A DNA stretch of 64,000 nt from a bacterium. Lineage in GTDB: Bacteria; Cyanobacteriota; Vampirovibrionia; Gastranaerophilales; Gastranaerophilaceae. Shown here in pieces: positions 60,100-64,000 of this stretch. The position numbers and the translations under genes are program-made. Position 1 is the stretch's first letter. The number at the start of each line of letters is the position of its first letter. Below the pieces are notes generated by a model that made no database searches, was not told the DNA's origin, and saw only the letters and a list, made by a program, of their open reading frames with translations. Location of the stretch: positions 1 through 64,000 of the forward strand of contig JAFVDH010000008.1 of the NCBI GenBank assembly GCA_017478515.1, given 5' to 3'.

Positions 60100-61114
60100 T
60101 TACATTACCTTCAATATGTTTTTGCATTGCGTAATTTAGTTTGTCGAGAGAAACTTGTTCCGTAATAAGCTTTTTGACGTCCATTTTATGAGAAGATATT
60201 AAATCAAGCGATTTTCTGACAAATTCGGGCGTATGGTGAAACACGCTCAAAATTTTAATATCTCCATAGTGCATTTTAACGGTTGAAAGACGGACTTCAG
60301 AGCCCTTTTTGCAACCTCCGAAGAAATGTACTGTTCCTCCGGGACGAACTATGGAAAAAACTTGTTCCCAAATTTCTGGTAGGCCTACGCATTCTATTGC
60401 TATATCAAGTCCTTTTCCCTCTTCTGAGAATGCTTTAAATACTTCTTCTGCATTTTTGGTTTTGGTTAAATCTACTATTTCATCGGCATCGGCAAAATCT
60501 TTTGCAAGTTTTAATTTTAGGGGATTTCTTCCGCCTACTATTACTCTTGCTCCTTTTAATTTTGCATATTTAGCAAACATTAATCCAATAGGCCCGATAC
60601 CTATAATTCCGACAGATTGACCCTCTTTTATATCTGTTCTTTCGGCTCCATGAACCACATTTGCCAGAGGTTCTGTAAATGCAGCTTCTTCAAAACTTAA
60701 ATCGTCAGGAATTTTTATCATGTTTTTTTCGACAATTCTTGCAGGAACTGTAATGTATTCGGCATAAGCACCATTTAAAAATTCCAAATTTTCGCATAAA
60801 TTAAATTGTCCTTTTTTGCAGTAAAAACATTCTCCGCATGGTGCTGAGTTTGCGGCTACAACACGGTCTCCTACTTTAAAGTTTTCTACTCCATCACCAA
60901 GTTTTTCAATTATGCCGCTGAATTCATGACCAAATCCTGATGGTATTTTTTTTATTAATACAGGATGTCCTCTTCTAAATGTTTTTACATCTGTTCCGCA
61001 GGTAAGTGCGGCTTTGATTTTTACGAGAACTTCTCCTTTTTCAGGTTCTTTAATAGGAACTTCTTCATATCTTATATCTTCAGGTGCATAAAATTGAATT
61101 GCTTTCATCAACAT
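60077..61114 (-). CDS. Zinc-dependent medium-chain dehydrogenase (sorbitol/threonine dehydrogenase-like)
   Basis: 345 aa. Catalytic zinc ligands are in ALTCGTDVKTFRRGHP and SGFGHEFSG. The structural zinc site is CGECFYCKKGQFNLC, and the NAD(P)-binding motif is VGIIGIGPIGLMFAKYA. It oxidises an alcohol such as a polyol or reduces the matching carbonyl. The start at 61114 overlaps the preceding stop (TAATG); a second ATG two codons later is equally possible. It forms an operon with the similar gene upstream. Confidence 0.9.
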   Translation of the reverse strand: MLMKAIQFYAPEDIRYEEVPIKEPEKGEVLVKIKAALTCGTDVKTFRRGHPVLIKKIPSGFGHEFSGIIEKLGDGVENFKVGDRVVAANSAPCGECFYCKKGQFNLCENLEFLNGAYAEYITVPARIVEKNMIKIPDDLSFEEAAFTEPLANVVHGAERTDIKEGQSVGIIGIGPIGLMFAKYAKLKGARVIVGGRNPLKLKLAKDFADADEIVDLTKTKNAEEVFKAFSEEGKGLDIAIECVGLPEIWEQVFSIVRPGGTVHFFGGCKKGSEVRLSTVKMHYGDIKILSVFHHTPEFVRKSLDLISSHKMDVKKLITEQVSLDKLNYAMQKHIEGNVIKVLVKP

Positions 61115-62130
61115 TATTCCTTTATTTTTATATATGCTTTAAAAATTTTATTACTTACTGTATCATCAAATGCCTGTTGAACATCATCAAGGCTGTACAC
61201 GGTTGAAATATCTTTTACTTTTATCTTTCCTGTTTGCAGAAGTTCAAATGATGTTTTCAAATCAACAGGTGCGGGAGAATAACTTCCAAATACGGTTAAT
61301 TCTCTGTAGTAAATTTCATTATTACCATAGCCTTTGTTATTTGGTGTGCTGGCAAATACAATTATTTTTCCGCCGTTTCTTACTGTTTTTAGGGCAAGTT
61401 CAATTGCTTTATCTGAGCCTGATGTCATAAATACTGCATCTACGCCCATATTATTTGTTTTTTCTTTTATAAATTGTTCACTTTTTTCAAAGTCGGAAGA
61501 GTTAAATGCGTCTATTCCTGCGTTACAGGCAAGATTTATTCTTTCTTCTATCAAGTCACAGCCAAATGTTTTGCATCCGTAGATTGCGTTAAACGCCTGT
61601 CCTGAAAGATAGCCTATCGAGCCTAGTCCTATAACAAGAACAGTTGAATTTTTATTTAAATCTGCTCTTTTTACAGCTCTTACTATGCAGCCTAAAGGTT
61701 CGTAGAAAGATATCTCTTCGTAAGTCATATTTTCAGGAATTTTATATGCTACATTTTTTAAATGTTCTTCTGAAAGAAAAATGTATTCACTAAATCCTCC
61801 TGGAAAAATATTTGTGGTTTTGAAATGTTCACACATTGAATAGTGTTCGTTTTTACAATACTCACAGTTAAAACAAGGAATATGGTGTGAACTTACGATG
61901 TCATCATTAACTTTAAAATCTGTATCACTGTTGATTTCAACAATTTTTCCGACTATTTCATGTCCAAGTACAGTGCCGTCTTTGGCTTTGCCTGTTCTGA
62001 GTTTTACTATATCAGAACCGCATAGCCCGCATCCGTAAACCTGTACAATTGCCCCTTTTCTATTGCTTAACTCTGGTTCTTTTATATCTTTTATTACGTT
62101 TTTATGATTTTCTACTACTGCTGATTTCAT
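61114..62130 (-). CDS. Zinc-dependent medium-chain dehydrogenase
   Basis: 338 aa, same family as the next gene but clearly diverged. Catalytic zinc: GCGLCGSDIVKL and VLGHEIVGKI; structural zinc: CFNCEYCKNEHYSMC; cofactor: VLVIGLGSIGYLSGQ. The tandem arrangement suggests two steps of one polyol or sugar route, or duplication with changed specificity. A TAAACT box ends 6 nt before the ATG and no ribosome site is seen. Confidence 0.9.
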   Translation of the reverse strand: MKSAVVENHKNVIKDIKEPELSNRKGAIVQVYGCGLCGSDIVKLRTGKAKDGTVLGHEIVGKIVEINSDTDFKVNDDIVSSHHIPCFNCEYCKNEHYSMCEHFKTTNIFPGGFSEYIFLSEEHLKNVAYKIPENMTYEEISFYEPLGCIVRAVKRADLNKNSTVLVIGLGSIGYLSGQAFNAIYGCKTFGCDLIEERINLACNAGIDAFNSSDFEKSEQFIKEKTNNMGVDAVFMTSGSDKAIELALKTVRNGGKIIVFASTPNNKGYGNNEIYYRELTVFGSYSPAPVDLKTSFELLQTGKIKVKDISTVYSLDDVQQAFDDTVSNKIFKAYIKIKE

Positions 62131-62151
62131 ACATTTAGTTTATCACGAAAT

Positions 62152-62180
62152 TTGCAAATCAACATAAAAAAATATATAAT
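62152..62180 (+). promoter_or_regulatory. Promoter of the GNAT-like gene, leaderless type
   Basis: TTGCAA (62152-62157), 17-bp spacer, TATAAT (62175-62180), then 5 nt to the ATG at 62186. No ribosome site. Confidence 0.6.
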
Positions 62181-62185
62181 TAGGT

Positions 62186-63196
62186 ATGACTATTATACGA
62201 CGACTTTCTTTTCTTGACGGTTCAAAATTGAAGAAGATGATTGCTTTTCTCGGAAATGATGAGGCCGAAAGATTTATAAAAGTTATAATGAATAACTCAG
62301 GGGCTTTTATCCATCAATTTTTACCGCTAAAATACAAATTTTTGCCCGAGTCATTTGTGCTTGAAGAAGAAAAAGAAATTCATGGCGTCATAACTGTTAC
62401 TCCTGCTGTCGGAAATTCTTACAAGCTTGCAATAACACGTCTTATGTTTGAAAAAAATTACTTTGAAGTCGGAAAACAGTTAATAGATTATACTATTTCC
62501 AAATACGGTTCAAAAGGGGCAGATACATTCATTGTTTCAATTGATGACACCCATGATGAACTGCTGAAATTATTTATGGATGGCTGCAATTTTAGACAAT
62601 GCGGCAGTGAGGTTTTGTATAGAATGCCTAAAAAGGCTCATCGTATTAACAGAAATGAAAATATAATTTTTAGACCATTTAAAAATTCTGATGCCGAAAC
62701 TGTTTGTAATATGTATAATAATTCTGTTATAAACCATTTTAGACCATCTTTGCTAAAACATAAAAATGAATTTAAAGATATTTTGTTTTGCGGTTTATCA
62801 AATAATTATGAATTGAAATATTTGATGGAAGACCTTAAGTCTAAACTTTCATTGGCTTATTTTTCTATTATAACTTTTGACAATATAAATTATACTGTGG
62901 ATATTGTTGTTCAAGAGGGATATGATATTGATTACAGTCTTATTTTCGGGTTTATAAACAGAGAAATAAGAAGAAGAAAAAAGGAATTTACCATTTTTGT
63001 AAAGGTAAAAAAATACATAAAAGACTATGCTCGTCTAGAGGAATATTTGGCTAAAAAAGAATGTACAGCTATTAGAAATCAATTAATTCTTGTAAGGGAT
63101 TTTTATAAATTGGTTAAAGAAAAATCCAAAAATACAGGATTAGTTGTATTTAATGAAACAAATAAAACTATTAGTACAAATTTTAAAATAAATTAA
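62186..63196 (+). CDS. GNAT-like protein, possibly two acetyltransferase-type domains
   Basis: 336 aa. The N-terminal half (residues 1-150) has the GNAT strand-helix order (IHGVITVTPAVGNSYKLAIT, then a helix and a strand), and the second half (about 160-310) begins again with IIFRPFKNSDAETVCNMYNN, the usual first strand-helix of a GNAT fold. The acetyl-CoA loop (Q/RxxGxG/A) is not clear in either half, so activity is uncertain. No signal peptide. The acceptor is unknown. It is divergent from the dehydrogenase pair. Confidence 0.55.
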   Translation: MTIIRRLSFLDGSKLKKMIAFLGNDEAERFIKVIMNNSGAFIHQFLPLKYKFLPESFVLEEEKEIHGVITVTPAVGNSYKLAITRLMFEKNYFEVGKQLIDYTISKYGSKGADTFIVSIDDTHDELLKLFMDGCNFRQCGSEVLYRMPKKAHRINRNENIIFRPFKNSDAETVCNMYNNSVINHFRPSLLKHKNEFKDILFCGLSNNYELKYLMEDLKSKLSLAYFSIITFDNINYTVDIVVQEGYDIDYSLIFGFINREIRRRKKEFTIFVKVKKYIKDYARLEEYLAKKECTAIRNQLILVRDFYKLVKEKSKNTGLVVFNETNKTISTNFKIN

Positions 63197-63261
63197 ATTT
63201 AGAATAATTAACAAGGATTATTTAAACCGTAGTGTTAATAAGTTCTTGAATTCGTTGTTAA

Positions 63262-63936
63262 TTAGAAGTGTGCAACTTCGTTTACATTCATAACAATACA
63301 CTGTTTATCTAAATCCTCTATTAAGATTTTAAATTTTTCAACATCGGCTCTAATATGAGGGAAAGTATTGTAATGCATAGGTATAATTACCTCTGCCCCA
63401 AGCCATTCTGCCGCTTTAACTGCAGAGTTTATATCCATAGTGAAATGTCCGCCAATTGGTAAAATTGCGATATCTGGCTTATTCATTTCATGTATAATTT
63501 TCATTTCTTGATTTAAACATGTATCGCCGGCATGGAATATTTTTACGCCATTGATTTCAAATAAGATACTGCAAGGACAACCCGCATATTGTCCGTCAGG
63601 TGTGGAACTAGAATGAAATGCAGGCAGAAATATTGCACTGCAATAATCATAATTAACCCATCCGCCAAGTCCTACGGGGTTTATAAATGCTCCTCTGTCG
63701 GCACAGTAATTCGCAAGTTCATATATGGCTGTAATTCTTGCTTCTTTTGCTTTTGCTATTTCTATTGCTGAACCTAAGTGGTCTGAATGTCCGTGAGTTA
63801 CAAATATTTCTTTTATATCCAAATTTTTCCAGTTATATTTTGGAAATACGCCTAAAAACGGGTCAATTAATATATAATTTTCGTTGTTGTTAATTTCAAA
63901 AGCACTGTGTCCTAAATATCTTAAATCAAAAGCCAT
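63262..63936 (-). CDS. Metallo-beta-lactamase-fold hydrolase (UPF0173/YtkL-like)
   Basis: 224 aa from the ATG at 63936, preceded by AAGGAGATAAG; the frame continues 20 codons upstream without support. MBL motifs: VTHGHSDHLGSAIEIA (HxHxDH), IFHAGDTCLNQEM, and a late histidine in IIPMHYNTFP. It binds two metals and hydrolyses an unknown ester, lactone or phosphodiester. It is at the edge of the window and its upstream context is not visible. Confidence 0.93.
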   Translation of the reverse strand: MAFDLRYLGHSAFEINNNENYILIDPFLGVFPKYNWKNLDIKEIFVTHGHSDHLGSAIEIAKAKEARITAIYELANYCADRGAFINPVGLGGWVNYDYCSAIFLPAFHSSSTPDGQYAGCPCSILFEINGVKIFHAGDTCLNQEMKIIHEMNKPDIAILPIGGHFTMDINSAVKAAEWLGAEVIIPMHYNTFPHIRADVEKFKILIEDLDKQCIVMNVNEVAHF

Positions 63937-64000
63937 ATAGCTTATCTCCTTATTAAGTTTATGTTTAAATTTAACATATTTTTTGTTAAAATACAAATAT

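Overview
The window is AT-rich and bacterial. I read it as a non-photosynthetic relative of cyanobacteria, most likely the gut Vampirovibrionia/Melainabacteria (order Gastranaerophilales). This is inference: atpD-atpC (beta-epsilon) form their own unit without the other ATP synthase genes, as in cyanobacteria; flagellar genes sit next to fixCX; no photosynthesis gene is present; and composition and gene content fit that lineage. No rRNA or marker gene in the window proves it.

Layout. 0-4.7 kb: prenyl synthase, signal peptidase I, tRNA-Leu(GAG), a membrane protein, a frameshifted WNNEADAFKHAY protein, plsY and a small secreted protein. 4.8-8.7 kb (minus): a 122-aa duplicated-motif protein, fixX, fixC and a 622-aa unknown. 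8.9-15.4 kb: GT39-like glycosyltransferase and methyltransferase, divergent from one palindromic promoter, an unknown, a TPR protein, an HEXXH oligopeptidase and a metallophosphoesterase. 15.6-17.5 kb: a frameshifted EF-hand/LysM/YD-repeat gene. 17.6-25 kb: aminotransferase with Lrp regulator, uridine phosphorylase, ferritin-like protein, TIM-barrel glycosidase-like protein and Na/Pi cotransporter. 25.4-37 kb: ilvBH, flaG-fliS-fliT-like, a MshEN-like protein, asparaginase, argS, mgtE, dxs and ychF. 37.1-41.3 kb: flagellar switch/export cluster (dual-SpoA FliM/FliN-like protein, fliO, fliP, fliQ, a secreted protein, fliR). 41.3-48 kb: two large glycine-heptad paralogues (A and B) separated by an ATPase and an IS30-type element. 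48.3-50.7 kb: polysaccharide pyruvyl transferase and an FeS F420-reductase-like protein. 50.8-55.8 kb: a restriction-modification locus with a fused m5C/m6A methyltransferase and an HNH nuclease. 56-64 kb: tRNA-Ser(UGA), atpC-atpD, a uridine-kinase-like gene, two small unknowns, two zinc dehydrogenases, a GNAT-like protein and an MBL-fold hydrolase.

Most interesting result: paralogues A and B lie directly downstream of fliR. Copy A has a sigma-28 (FliA/SigD) type promoter (TAAAGTTT-N12-GCCGACAT). The 137 bp before its ATG recurs without any substitution before copy B, where a 19-bp insertion separates the two promoter boxes. Both proteins lack signal peptides, begin with the same short motif as the EF-hand protein at 17.4 kb, and carry a roughly 120-residue region with glycine every seventh residue. 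I infer a flagellar-regulon protein family that is possibly exported through the flagellar type III apparatus, and I know of no described function for it.

A second theme is regulatory compactness. At least seven start codons sit 5-6 nt after an exact TATAAT or one-mismatch -10 box with no Shine-Dalgarno sequence, which predicts leaderless mRNAs. One of these promoters is a perfect 10-bp palindrome serving two divergent genes.
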